This document shows, piece by piece, positions 43,221 through 52,032 of a DNA stretch of 64,000 nucleotides. A program made the translations under genes and the position numbers. Every line of letters begins with the position of its first letter. Position 1 is the first letter of the stretch. Origin of the DNA: Anaerolineales bacterium (GTDB lineage Bacteria; Chloroflexota; Anaerolineae; Anaerolineales; UBA11858); contig JANQED010000128.1 in assembly GCA_028278545.1 (NCBI GenBank), positions 103,942 to 167,941 on the forward strand, read 5' to 3'. The notes below the pieces were generated by a model that searched no databases, was not told where the DNA came from, and saw nothing but the letters and a program-made list of their open reading frames with translations.

Positions 43221-44627
43221 ATGAGTACAGATGCTCAAATTTTAGAAGGTATTGGTGACTATAAGTATGGGTTTAGTGACCCTGATATCTCGGTTTTTAA
43301 GACCCGCAAAGGACTAGACCAGGAAGTCGTCGAGCAAATATCAGCGATGAAAGGCGAACCGCAGTGGATGCTGGATTTTCGCTTGAAAGCCCTGAAACAT
43401 TTCCTTCAGCGCCCCATGCCCACCTGGGGCGGAGATATCTCTAAGCTTGATTTGGATGATATTTACTATTATGTCAAGCCCACTGACGAAGAAGGCAAAA
43501 CTTGGGATGATGTCCCCGATGACATAAAGAACACCTTCGACAAACTGGGTATCCCTGAAGCTGAGCAGAAATTCCTGGCGGGCGTGGGTGCGCAGTATGA
43601 ATCAGAGATGGTGTATCACAGCATCCAGGAGCACCTGGAAGAACAGGGTGTGATCTTCGTGAGCATCGAAGACGGATTGCGCAAACACCCGGACTTATTC
43701 CGCGAACACTTCAGCAAGGTGGTCCCCATTGAAGACAATAAGTTGGCTGCGCTCAACAGCGCAGTGTGGTCGGGCGGCTCTTTTGTATATATCCCCCCGG
43801 GTGTCAAGGTGGATTTACCGCTCCAGGCTTATTTCCGGCTCAATGTAGCCAACATCGGCCAATTCGAGCGCAGTTTGATCATCGCCGATGAGGGTTCCCA
43901 GGTTCACTATGTAGAGGGCTGCACTGCACCTCAATACACCACCGACTCCTTCCACAGTGGCGTGATCGAGATTGTGGTCAAGAAAAATGCCCGTGTGCGC
44001 TACACCACCATCCAGAACTGGTCTAATAATGTCTATAACCTGGTGACTCAGCGTGCAATCGTCGAGGAAGGCGCGACGATGGAATGGGTGGACGCCAACT
44101 TAGGTTCCAAACTGACCATGAAGTACCCCTCCTGCTACTTGATGGGGCCTGGCGCGCATGGCGAGATCCTCTCGATGGCATTCGCTGGCAGGAACCAGCA
44201 CCAGGATACCGGCGGTAAGGTGATCCATTTTGCCCCGCACACCAGCAGCAAGATCATCTCTAAGTCCATTAGCAAAGACAGCGGGCGCGCTTCCTATCGC
44301 GGGCTGCTCAAAGTCCACGAGGGGATGGGCGATGTGCGCTCCAACGTGGTCTGTGATGCACTCTTATTGGATCCTGACTCCCGTTCGGATACCTACCCCT
44401 ATATCGAGATCGACGATCAGGACGTAACCATCGGTCATGAGGCTTCTGTCTCCAAAGTCGGCGAGGAGCAGCTTTTCTACCTGATGAGCCGCGGCCTCAG
44501 CGAGGAAGAGGCCACAACCATGGTTGTTTCCGGGTTTATCGAGCCGTTGGTCAAAGAATTGCCGATGGAATACGCCATCGAGATGAACCGTCTGATCCAG
44601 CTTCAGATGGAAGGATCGATAGGATAA
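43221..44627 (+). CDS. sufB: Fe-S cluster assembly scaffold SufB
   Basis: 468 residues. [62 protein letters not shown] and [20 protein letters not shown] are all diagnostic of SufB. It builds clusters with SufC and SufD. The Cys in EGCTAPQY lies in the place proposed for sulfur relay. It starts 76 bases after sufC. Confidence 0.97.
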   Translation: MSTDAQILEGIGDYKYGFSDPDISVFKTRKGLDQEVVEQISAMKGEPQWMLDFRLKALKHFLQRPMPTWGGDISKLDLDDIYYYVKPTDEEGKTWDDVPDDIKNTFDKLGIPEAEQKFLAGVGAQYESEMVYHSIQEHLEEQGVIFVSIEDGLRKHPDLFREHFSKVVPIEDNKLAALNSAVWSGGSFVYIPPGVKVDLPLQAYFRLNVANIGQFERSLIIADEGSQVHYVEGCTAPQYTTDSFHSGVIEIVVKKNARVRYTTIQNWSNNVYNLVTQRAIVEEGATMEWVDANLGSKLTMKYPSCYLMGPGAHGEILSMAFAGRNQHQDTGGKVIHFAPHTSSKIISKSISKDSGRASYRGLLKVHEGMGDVRSNVVCDALLLDPDSRSDTYPYIEIDDQDVTIGHEASVSKVGEEQLFYLMSRGLSEEEATTMVVSGFIEPLVKELPMEYAIEMNRLIQLQMEGSIG

Positions 44628-44647
44628 GCGTTCCAACGAAAAGATTT

Positions 44648-45994
44648 ATGTCAACGAAAAGAGTTATAACGAGAGCAAAGAGAACCAGACGCCCAAAATT
44701 CAAGGGCTTCAATTTCACCCGCGAGATGGTTACAGCCAGCGATGGCAGTGGCGCATTGGCGGATTATCGGGCAAAAGCATGGGAAACTTTTGAGCGCATC
44801 CCCTACCCGACGTTGAAAGATGAGCCTTGGCGTCGAACCGATATCCGTGGTTTGAAGGATGATTTTGAGCTTCCCAACCCTGGGGCTTTTGAAGATTTAC
44901 CCGCCATCCCCGAAAGATTGTTAAAGCCTCTGGTCAGCGACCAGCACGGAGGTCAGATCGTGCTTCTCCCCGGTGGGATGCAGAAAGACCTCAACCCAGA
45001 AATCGCTGAAAATGGAGTCATCTTCACCGATCTGGAGATAGCGGCCCAGCACCATCCAGCTGAACTGAGTAAAGCCCTGGGGCAGGTGGTCAAACCGGAT
45101 GAAGGGAAATTCGCCGCCTTGGTGAGTGCGTTATCCCGTAACGGTGTTTTCGTGTATGTGCCCAAGGGTGTACAGGTTGAACAACCGCTCCACAGCGTGA
45201 TGTGGGCCCCGGGAGATGGCTTGGCTCATTTCTCACACCTGCTGATCTGGCTTGAGGAGGGGGCTTCGCTCACCTACGTTCACGAGGCCGCTTCACCCAA
45301 AAACGCGGGCGGGCAGATCCTGCATGGCGGCGTTGTGGAAATCCACGTGGGGGAAGGGGCAAACTTGCGTTTCGTCGAATTACAGTCGCTTGGCGATAAT
45401 GTGTGGAACTTCACCCACGAACGCGCCCGCGTCGAGCGAGACGGCGAGATCGACTGGATCTTTGGCGCCATTGGCACACGCCTGACCAAGAACTTCTCCG
45501 ATCTGGACCTGGCCGGTCAGGGAGCTAATGGACGCATGTCTGGGTTCTATTTTAGCGATGGTTCGCAACATTTGGATCACGACACACAGCAGAATCATTT
45601 GGCTCCGCATACCACCAGCGATTTGCTTTTCAAAGGGGCCTTGAAGGGAGACAGCCGCTCCGTGTGGCAGGGGATGATCTATGTCGCACCTGGCGCGCAG
45701 CGAACGGATGGATATCAGGCCAATCGTAATCTGGTGCTCAGCGATCGTGCCCGCGCTGACTCGATCCCAGGCTTAGAGATCATGGCTGATGATGTGCGCT
45801 GCACTCACGGTGCTACGGTTGGCAAGATCGACCCGGACTTGGTTTTTTATTTACGAAGCCGGGGCATCCCTGCTGAGCAGGCCGAGCGCCTGGTCGTGGA
45901 TGGTTTCTTTGACCCCATCATGCAGCGCATCCCCTTCGACGGTGTCAGAGAGCGTTTCCACCAAGCGATTCAAGAGAAAATGGGGGCGCGATAA
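44648..45994 (+). CDS. sufD: Fe-S cluster assembly protein SufD
   Basis: 448 residues, beta-helix paralogue of SufB: YPTLKDEPWRRTDIRGL near the start, NGVFVYVPKGVQVEQPLHSV, HTTSDLLFKGALKGDSRSVWQGMIYV and the conserved RSRGIPAEQAERLVVDGFFDPI. The conserved His of SufD is in QNHLAPHTTSD. An N-terminal basic stretch of 25 residues (MSTKRVITRAKRTRRPKFKG) is unusual and may not be translated; an ATG at MVTASDGSG is the alternative. Confidence 0.93.
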   Translation: MSTKRVITRAKRTRRPKFKGFNFTREMVTASDGSGALADYRAKAWETFERIPYPTLKDEPWRRTDIRGLKDDFELPNPGAFEDLPAIPERLLKPLVSDQHGGQIVLLPGGMQKDLNPEIAENGVIFTDLEIAAQHHPAELSKALGQVVKPDEGKFAALVSALSRNGVFVYVPKGVQVEQPLHSVMWAPGDGLAHFSHLLIWLEEGASLTYVHEAASPKNAGGQILHGGVVEIHVGEGANLRFVELQSLGDNVWNFTHERARVERDGEIDWIFGAIGTRLTKNFSDLDLAGQGANGRMSGFYFSDGSQHLDHDTQQNHLAPHTTSDLLFKGALKGDSRSVWQGMIYVAPGAQRTDGYQANRNLVLSDRARADSIPGLEIMADDVRCTHGATVGKIDPDLVFYLRSRGIPAEQAERLVVDGFFDPIMQRIPFDGVRERFHQAIQEKMGAR

Positions 45995-46059
45995 TCGTTT
46001 TTGATTTATAATATGCGTTTTATTGTAGTGAAGTAGTTTATCAGTTTTTGGAGGCTGAA

Positions 46060-46344
46060 TTGGCTGGTTTACCTTTTTCCTCTCCTCCTGACGCAAATCG
46101 TGAATACGAAGTCGGTGATGCGGTAGAAGTTTTGTGTGATCATGACAATCACGAAAAGGAACGCGTCCGTGATTGGCTTGAGGGTGTGGTTGTCCAGGTG
46201 GATGACAAGTTAGTCGCGGTTCAATTTCATGAAAATGTGTATTTGACCAACGGTTGGATGGTGCCTGACCATGTCCTTTGGTGTCCCAAGGAGTCTACCA
46301 ACATGCGTCACCCAAAGAGGAGCCGTCGCGGGGTGAAAAAATGA
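46060..46344 (+). CDS. Small unknown protein in the suf operon
   Basis: 94 residues, starting at a TTG at 46060 with GGAGG five bases upstream (46050-46054). The core YEVGDAVEVLCDHDNHEKERVRDWLEGVVVQVDDKLVAVQFHENVYLTNGWMVPDHVLWCP looks like a small SH3-like beta barrel, and the C-terminus is strongly basic (HPKRSRRGVKK). No family recognised. It sits between sufD and sufS, before a terminator hairpin. Confidence 0.7.
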   Translation: MAGLPFSSPPDANREYEVGDAVEVLCDHDNHEKERVRDWLEGVVVQVDDKLVAVQFHENVYLTNGWMVPDHVLWCPKESTNMRHPKRSRRGVKK

Positions 46345-46349
46345 ACCAG

Positions 46350-46385
46350 GAATGTGGCTTTTCAATAGCCACATTCTTTGTCTTT
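46350..46385 (+). terminator. Terminator inside the suf operon
   Basis: A perfect 10-bp stem (46350-46359 with 46367-46376) and TTTGTCTTT. It follows the small gene by six bases and precedes sufS by 18 bases after the tail, so sufS may be expressed at lower level by read-through. Confidence 0.8.
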
Positions 46386-46393
46386 ATTGACTT

Positions 46394-47650
46394 ATGAAAA
46401 TGATTGCAGATCGCCAGCAACTGGCAGCGCTGGATGTCCATAAGATCAGGGCTGATTTTCCAATCCTGGAGCGGGAGGTGCGCCCTGGCGTTCCTCTGGT
46501 GTATTTGGATTCAACGGCTACGAGCCAGAAGCCCATTCAAGTGATGCAGGCAATGGATGGATTTTATCGCCAGTCCAATGCCAATATTCATCGTGGTATT
46601 CACACCTTGGCTGAGGAAGCAACCGCGGCTTACGAACGGGCTCGGGAGAGGATTGCCGCTTTTATTGGGGCACCTGCTCCCCAAGAGGTGATTTTCACCC
46701 GAAACACCACGGAATCGATCAACCTGGTGGCGCAAACCTGGGGACGGGCACATCTTGAAGATGGGGATGTGGTGATCCTGACGGAAATGGAGCATCACTC
46801 CAACCTGGTCCCCTGGCAGATGCTGGCCGCCGAGCGTAATCTGCGCTTGGAGTTCATCGCTGTCACCCCTGAAGGCCTGCTGGATATGGATTCATATGCC
46901 TCGCTGTTGAAACTTGCCCCCAAGCTGGTGGCGTTTGCACATATGTCCAATGTCTTGGGCACGATTAACCCTGCCCGAGAGATCATCCGCATGGCTCATG
47001 AGGTTGGCGCGCTGACGGTGGTCGATGCGGCCCAATCGGTGCCGCATATCCCGGTCGATGTGTCAGAGTTGGAGGTGGATTTCCTGGCTTTCTCCGGCCA
47101 CAAGATGTGTGGCCCTAATGGCATTGGCATCCTCTATGGACGCCGGGAATTACTTGAGGCGATGCCCCCATTTTTGGGCGGGGGCGACATGATTAAACGC
47201 GTGCAGTTGCGTTCCTTCCAGAGTAATGAGTTGCCCTATAAATTTGAAGCAGGCACCCCTGCCATCGCCGAAGCCATTGGCCTTGGCGTGGCTGTGGATT
47301 ACCTCTCAGAGGTCGGTATGACGGCCATCGAGCAGTATGAGCAAGAGATCATATCCTATGCCTTGGAGCGGCTGGAAGAGATTCCCGGTGTGAAGGTCTT
47401 TGGGCCTGAAGCAGAACACAAAGGGGGTGTGGCTTCCTTCGTCATCCCAGAAGCGCATGCGCATGATGTTTCACAGATATTAGATGGAGATGGAATTGCC
47501 GTCCGGGCAGGACATCACTGTGCCATGCCCCTGCACAATAAATTTGGGGTTGCTGCCACTTCTAGGGCCAGTTTCTACTTGTATAATACTCTCGAGGAAG
47601 TAGACAAACTGGTCGAGGGAATTTACAAAGTTAAAGGAATATTTGCGTAG
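46394..47650 (+). CDS. sufS: Cysteine desulfurase SufS
   Basis: 418 residues, class V aminotransferase fold. The PLP lysine is in FSGHKMCGPNGIGILYG, the Asp in VVDAAQSVPH, and the conserved ending VRAGHHCAMPLHNKFG carries the active-site Cys. It removes sulfur from cysteine and passes it to SufU. Length is normal for SufS. Confidence 0.95.
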   Translation: MKMIADRQQLAALDVHKIRADFPILEREVRPGVPLVYLDSTATSQKPIQVMQAMDGFYRQSNANIHRGIHTLAEEATAAYERARERIAAFIGAPAPQEVIFTRNTTESINLVAQTWGRAHLEDGDVVILTEMEHHSNLVPWQMLAAERNLRLEFIAVTPEGLLDMDSYASLLKLAPKLVAFAHMSNVLGTINPAREIIRMAHEVGALTVVDAAQSVPHIPVDVSELEVDFLAFSGHKMCGPNGIGILYGRRELLEAMPPFLGGGDMIKRVQLRSFQSNELPYKFEAGTPAIAEAIGLGVAVDYLSEVGMTAIEQYEQEIISYALERLEEIPGVKVFGPEAEHKGGVASFVIPEAHAHDVSQILDGDGIAVRAGHHCAMPLHNKFGVAATSRASFYLYNTLEEVDKLVEGIYKVKGIFA

Positions 47651-47700
47651 TTGATACATTTCTACCTTGTCTACCCTGTATACTTGTCTACTACACTACT

Positions 47701-48096
47701 ATGGACGATCTTTACCGCGAACTGATCATTGATCGATATAAGAATCCCCAATATCAGGGGGAGCTTGATCCCAACGACATCACTTTCGAAGACGATAATC
47801 CCTATTGTGGGGATCACATCCGAGTTGATGTGCGCCTCGATGAGAACGATGTGGTTACCAAGGCTGCTTACAGCGGCGAGGGCTGTTCGATCTCCCAGGC
47901 ATCGGCAGATTTATTGATCGAGCATATTCATGGCAAGAGCCTGGAGGAAGTCAAAGCGCTGACTAAAGAGGATGTGCTCGAATTGCTGGGTATCGACTTA
48001 GGCCCCGTGCGTCTGAAGTGCGCGTTGCTATCTTTGAAAGTGCTTAAAGCTGGCGCCTATGGATTAGGTGAGGCCAGCGATGAGTTGGTAGAGTGA
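47701..48096 (+). CDS. sufU: Sulfur transfer protein SufU
   Basis: 131 residues. Zinc-site ligands are visible as NPYCGDHI, GEGCSISQAS and RLKCALLSL (Cys about 40, 65 and 116). The SufU-specific insertion relative to IscU is present. It accepts sulfur from SufS. The start has no strong Shine-Dalgarno in front. Confidence 0.93.
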   Translation: MDDLYRELIIDRYKNPQYQGELDPNDITFEDDNPYCGDHIRVDVRLDENDVVTKAAYSGEGCSISQASADLLIEHIHGKSLEEVKALTKEDVLELLGIDLGPVRLKCALLSLKVLKAGAYGLGEASDELVE

Positions 48097-48097
48097 A

Positions 48098-48445
48098 ATG
48101 AGAGAATACACTCAGCTCGATCCTGAGAATTGTGAGTTCGTCGTCGTAGGTGATGCGGGCGAGATCACCAACGGTGAACGATTGTTCCTGGAGGTCGACG
48201 ATGAATATCTGGTCATCTTCAACATCGCCGGGGATTATTACGCCATTGCCGATCTTTGCTCTCATGATGATGGGCCGCTGGGAGATGGCGAGTTGGAGGG
48301 GGATGAAGTCATCTGTCCGCGCCATGGAGCACGATTTAATGTGCGTACGGGGGAAGCGCTGACCTTGCCGGCGGTAGAAAATATCCCTGCATATCCGGTG
48401 AGAGTCCGTGATGCAATGATCGAAGTGGGTTTCCTGAAAGAGTGA
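48098..48445 (+). CDS. Rieske-type [2Fe-2S] ferredoxin
   Basis: 115 residues. CSHDDGPLGDGELEGDEVICPRHGARFN supplies the CxH and CxxH ligands in one segment; no membrane anchor is present, so it is a soluble Rieske protein of the NirD/dioxygenase-ferredoxin kind. It overlaps sufU nearly (one base gap), so it belongs to the suf operon. Probably an electron donor for assembly or a client protein. Confidence 0.9.
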   Translation: MREYTQLDPENCEFVVVGDAGEITNGERLFLEVDDEYLVIFNIAGDYYAIADLCSHDDGPLGDGELEGDEVICPRHGARFNVRTGEALTLPAVENIPAYPVRVRDAMIEVGFLKE

Positions 48446-48581
48446 TTTGGTCTGGGGGAGAGGGAAAGTTGTGGGTGGCCAATCTCTGCGCCCACGTTCA
48501 TGAAGTCGAGCACGATCTAGGGTAGAATTGTATGTGGACGCGAAGCGCTTACGATTCGCCGTTGAGAGACCGAAGAAAGCG

Positions 48582-49334
48582 TTATCTCCAACCAATTGCG
48601 TAGAACGTCGGTACGTAAAGCACACGCTCACCACAAGCCCAGGCGCTTTCGTCAGATTCCCGCAGGATTTTCAGGGATTCGAAGTCTCTAGAGGTCTGTT
48701 CGACATCAGACTCAAACACCATCCACTCCAATTCTATTTCCTCGGGAGAGAGCGGGCCTGTCCACTGGGCACCCAGGACACCGGCTTCGACGTTTTTCAG
48801 GCCTGCCTGATTGAAAAGCCCGGCTATTTTTCTCCCCATGAAGGGATCAGCCCCTTGCTTTTGTAAAGATTCAAGCTGTAACTTACCGAGCTGTTCGAGT
48901 TCTGGGGGATAGTCGATGCGCCCCCCGTAATCGGGTTCTGCCAGGGCCATTACGACGCCGTTAGGCGCTGTCACGCGCGCCATCTCGGTGAGCGCCGCTT
49001 TCGGATCGTCCAGCCACATGAGCGTGAAATGGCAAAGGGTGATGTCGAAGGTGTGTTTGGGGAAGGGAAGCTGATGAGCATCCCCCTGGGAGAGCAGGAC
49101 ATCCTGATTGTTTTGAGCCAGCCCCAGGTGGGCGCGTCGAACGTCCAGCCCAAAGACCTGAGCCTGGCTTTGCGATTGCAATTCCCCTAAAAGCGCGCCT
49201 GTTCCACAGCCTACATCCAGGAGGCGTTTTGCTTCGCCTAATCCAACGCGAGGGTATAAATAGGCGCGCAAGTCCCGCGTCCAACGCACCTGTTGGGTAT
49301 ACCGTTTGTGCCAATCGCGCCTGGATAAGGGCAT
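48582..49334 (-). CDS. SAM-dependent class I methyltransferase
   Basis: About 250 residues. Motif I is LLDVGCGTGALLGEL; further are VFGLDVRRAHL, SQGDAHQLPFPKHTFDI and MARVTAPNGVVMALAEPDYGG, a typical UbiE/Methyltransf_11 fold with an unknown acceptor. The preceding gene ends at 49351, so the start is taken at ATG 49334 (MPLSRRDWHKRY) rather than 49487. Last gene of the lipid/radical-SAM operon; the product may be the final modification step. Confidence 0.82.
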   Translation of the reverse strand: MPLSRRDWHKRYTQQVRWTRDLRAYLYPRVGLGEAKRLLDVGCGTGALLGELQSQSQAQVFGLDVRRAHLGLAQNNQDVLLSQGDAHQLPFPKHTFDITLCHFTLMWLDDPKAALTEMARVTAPNGVVMALAEPDYGGRIDYPPELEQLGKLQLESLQKQGADPFMGRKIAGLFNQAGLKNVEAGVLGAQWTGPLSPEEIELEWMVFESDVEQTSRDFESLKILRESDESAWACGERVLYVPTFYAIGWR

Positions 49335-49350
49335 ATCCCTGATATCTGTG

Positions 49351-50502
49351 TCAATCCGTGCCCAGAATTTTTCCCCATGAGTCTTGCAGCAAATTGCCCA
49401 AAACCTGGTTGATACCCTGGGCGGGCAATACATCTCCATCCGGCTCGACATAAAGCCAGGCGCGCCCTGCGCCTTGGGGAGGTTCATCCTCTGCTGTTTC
49501 CAAAGCGACCGGATTGTGGCTGGAGTAGGGCACTGGGATATCCCAGACCAAGGAGAGCCCTAACTCGGTGGCCTCTTCGGCTGTTGTTTGCAGGATTTCG
49601 TTCAGTTCAGGAGAACTCTCACTGAGCGAGAGCGCATTGACACCCATATTGGCCAATCGTTCTAAATAGGCCGCGGCTGCGGAGGCGTTCTCTGGGGTCA
49701 AAGTCAGGTGGACGGTGGTGTGCAGGTCCTCTGGGAGCACGTTCTCCAGGGCCGCCCAGGCGCCTTCGTCTTCGGGGCGCAGCAAGACCATCAGGTGGTC
49801 AAGCCCCGTTTGTAGAAGCGTGTTGAGATAATCGTCGTCAGCCAGCTTCAGCCCGTTGGTGAGCAGACCGGTAACCTGTCCATTGGCTTCAGCGTGGGCG
49901 ATCAGATTGGGCAGGTCTGCACATAAAGTAGGTTCACCCCCTGTGAAAACGATGTGGGGGATGCCGATTTCCCAGGCCTTGTCGATGATCGAATTCCACT
50001 CTTCGGTGGCAAGTTCACGGTCAACGCGCTTGGTGGGGGTCGCTTGGGGATCGGCCCCTTCGGGGAGGCGATATGTTAAGGCGCAGTCTAAGCGATAGGG
50101 TGCAGAAATCTCTCCAGTATAGGGATCGTCGCGCTCGAAATCGAAGAAGGTGACCGGGTCCAGGTCAGGGATGTCGATCATGGTCAGCAGGCGCGCCTTG
50201 AAATCTGTGAAGTCGGCCATGGCCTGTTTGGCAGAGACTTGATAGCGTAAGGCGACCTCGCGGGCAGCTTGTTCCTCGGTTGTGCCTTGAATCAGGTGAT
50301 AGGCGTATTCGGCCGCGGACTGGTTGAGATGTAACACTGTGGAGGCGTTGACGATGAGAACACCATCGCCATCAGGCTCCAGACGCAAATGCAGCCGATA
50401 AGGAAATTCTGCATCTGGCGGGGCCTGGTAATGATAGACACCAGCAGCCAAAGGTTCTTTTTTGGTGAACAGATTTTGGAAGGCTTCTCGAATACTGGTC
50501 AT
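49351..50502 (-). CDS. Radical-SAM-like protein without cluster cysteines
   Basis: 383 residues. It is a clear paralogue of the 53587 gene: a PqqD/RRE-like N-terminal part (YHYQAPPDAEFPYRLHLRLEPDG, then YQVSAKQAMADFTDFKARL), then the SAM barrel with IPHIVFTGGEPTLCADLPNLIAHAEA. Where the paralogue has TYRCNDDCAHC, this protein reads TYRLPEGADPQATP at about residues 143-155, so the three 4Fe-4S ligands are gone. The SPASM cysteines are also absent and the C-terminus stops early (WLYVEPDGDVLPAQGINQVLGNLLQDSWGK). It is an uninterrupted frame, so it looks like a retained non-radical partner, not a fresh pseudogene. Confidence 0.85.
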   Translation of the reverse strand: MTSIREAFQNLFTKKEPLAAGVYHYQAPPDAEFPYRLHLRLEPDGDGVLIVNASTVLHLNQSAAEYAYHLIQGTTEEQAAREVALRYQVSAKQAMADFTDFKARLLTMIDIPDLDPVTFFDFERDDPYTGEISAPYRLDCALTYRLPEGADPQATPTKRVDRELATEEWNSIIDKAWEIGIPHIVFTGGEPTLCADLPNLIAHAEANGQVTGLLTNGLKLADDDYLNTLLQTGLDHLMVLLRPEDEGAWAALENVLPEDLHTTVHLTLTPENASAAAAYLERLANMGVNALSLSESSPELNEILQTTAEEATELGLSLVWDIPVPYSSHNPVALETAEDEPPQGAGRAWLYVEPDGDVLPAQGINQVLGNLLQDSWGKILGTD

Positions 50503-50529
50503 GGTGGCCTCCTGGTTAATGGGTCATTG

Positions 50530-51129
50530 TCAATTGACCATGGATAATTGCTGCACGACTCCTGCTGCCAGGATTCCTAGACCGGCCCCGGCGAAGGTGT
50601 CGAGGGGGTAGTGAACGCCCAAAGCGATGCGCCCCAGGGTGACGAGCAGCGCGACGAGGCATGTTCCAAGGCTGTAAGCCGGTGGCAATCCAAATATCCA
50701 TGGGATTGTGAGGGCCAGGAACCAGATGCGCAAGGCATCGCCGCTGGGGAAGGAGGTGTCTTTGGGTTCGCGGGGTTGCGCCATGATGGCGTCAGGGATC
50801 AGGGTGAAAGGGCGCGGGCGTCGGAACGACCTTTTGATGCTCCATTCTATGGTGACGGCAGCGGCGAACACGATCGCGGCCATCAGTCCCGACCGAAGGT
50901 CGAATAACACAAAGATGATGAGGCACAGTATTGCAAAAGGCGTGCGACCCAGGTGCCATACAACTTGAAAGAAAGGATTCCCTCGGAGCAGGCGGATGTG
51001 GAGCAGGCGGAAGAGGCGCGCATCCAATAATGCCAGGGCTGGGCTCATGTGTGCGATCCCTAGAAGGAATAACGAGGCACCGAGAACAATTATGAGTGGC
51101 GAACTGACAATGGATGATGGATAGTTCAT
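50530..51129 (-). CDS. PAP2-type phosphatase
   Basis: 199 residues, about five membrane helices. The acid phosphatase signature is KRSFRRPRP, then PSGD where the usual is PSGH, then GRIALGVHYPLD. The replaced His (PSGD) removes a residue that normally protonates the leaving group, so activity may be altered. It overlaps the acyltransferase stop by four bases. Candidate for dephosphorylating a lipid phosphate made by the other enzymes. Confidence 0.85.
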   Translation of the reverse strand: MNYPSSIVSSPLIIVLGASLFLLGIAHMSPALALLDARLFRLLHIRLLRGNPFFQVVWHLGRTPFAILCLIIFVLFDLRSGLMAAIVFAAAVTIEWSIKRSFRRPRPFTLIPDAIMAQPREPKDTSFPSGDALRIWFLALTIPWIFGLPPAYSLGTCLVALLVTLGRIALGVHYPLDTFAGAGLGILAAGVVQQLSMVN

Positions 51130-52031
51130 GATTCGCCCTTCACAATTTCATCCTGCCAGACAGGGAAATACATCAACCACTGCTCGGGGGCCAAGCGGAT
51201 GAACGCTTCGATCTGTTTAAGCACTGCCTCGGCATTTTTTTGGATTTCGACGTCGGGATCGATGTCTGAGACCATGGGGATAGGGTCTGAAACGTTGATG
51301 CGGTAGTGGCTTTCGCCCATAAATTGAGCCGCGGCTACGACCACAGGGACATCAGCAGCCAGGGCCATACGAACATGCCCGGCGGGCAGCGGGCTGGGGC
51401 ACCCAAAGAAGGTCAATGTATGCGCTTTCCTGCGGATTGGCCGGTCTACAGCCGTGATAACAACACCGCCCTGCCCCATATATTCAATGGCTTCCTGGTG
51501 TGTCGCTTCACCGCGTACCGGGGTGATCTCCAATCCGGTGGCTGCACGGATTTCATTTTGCAGTTCATAGCCCCCAGTGGGATTTCCATAGGTCAATACT
51601 TTGGCCCTCAACCCTCGATAGGCCAAGGAGAGCAGGCAAATGTCAAAAGCGCTCATATGCGGGGCAACCACAAAAGCACCTGGGGTATCCAAGTTGCCTA
51701 AATCAATTAACTTCTGTGAAGATGATGTGGAGGGGACCAGGCTTTTCAATCCATCGGGATTCATCAGGTTGTGGTATAGATCCACAAAGCAACGGCCAGC
51801 ATGAGTGAGCACGTCTCGTACAATTTGGTCGAGTTCCTTTGGCGATAAGTCCCCGCCGCGCACAATCTGCTGGTTGGAACGGATCGCCCGTGTGATGGCG
51901 TTATCGCGTTTGGCCATCAAATTTGCCCCAAAGTTTACTATTCGATAACCTATGGAGGGCGGTAATGTTCGCCCTATCCATAACCCCAGGTTGACGCCGA
52001 AGCGGCTGTTGGCAAACCTTCGCAAATCCAT
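51126..52031 (-). CDS. LpxL/HtrB-type acyltransferase, second of a tandem pair
   Basis: 301 residues. HxxxxD is seen in VAPHMSAFD at about 130; further GGYELQNEIRAATGLEITPVRG, VVITAVDRP and ADVPVVVAAA follow the LpxL lysophospholipid acyltransferase pattern. Paralogue of the adjacent gene, which it follows by one base. No LPS genes are near, so a phospholipid or glycolipid substrate is likely (PatA-like enzymes are a precedent). Confidence 0.87.
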   Translation of the reverse strand: MDLRRFANSRFGVNLGLWIGRTLPPSIGYRIVNFGANLMAKRDNAITRAIRSNQQIVRGGDLSPKELDQIVRDVLTHAGRCFVDLYHNLMNPDGLKSLVPSTSSSQKLIDLGNLDTPGAFVVAPHMSAFDICLLSLAYRGLRAKVLTYGNPTGGYELQNEIRAATGLEITPVRGEATHQEAIEYMGQGGVVITAVDRPIRRKAHTLTFFGCPSPLPAGHVRMALAADVPVVVAAAQFMGESHYRINVSDPIPMVSDIDPDVEIQKNAEAVLKQIEAFIRLAPEQWLMYFPVWQDEIVKGES

Positions 52032-52032
52032 A

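Noticed and set aside
48528..48866. 112-residue plus-strand reading, and a 23-residue one starting at 48533 after TAGAAT
   Set aside because: They lie antisense to the end of the methyltransferase gene and show no recognisable protein features.
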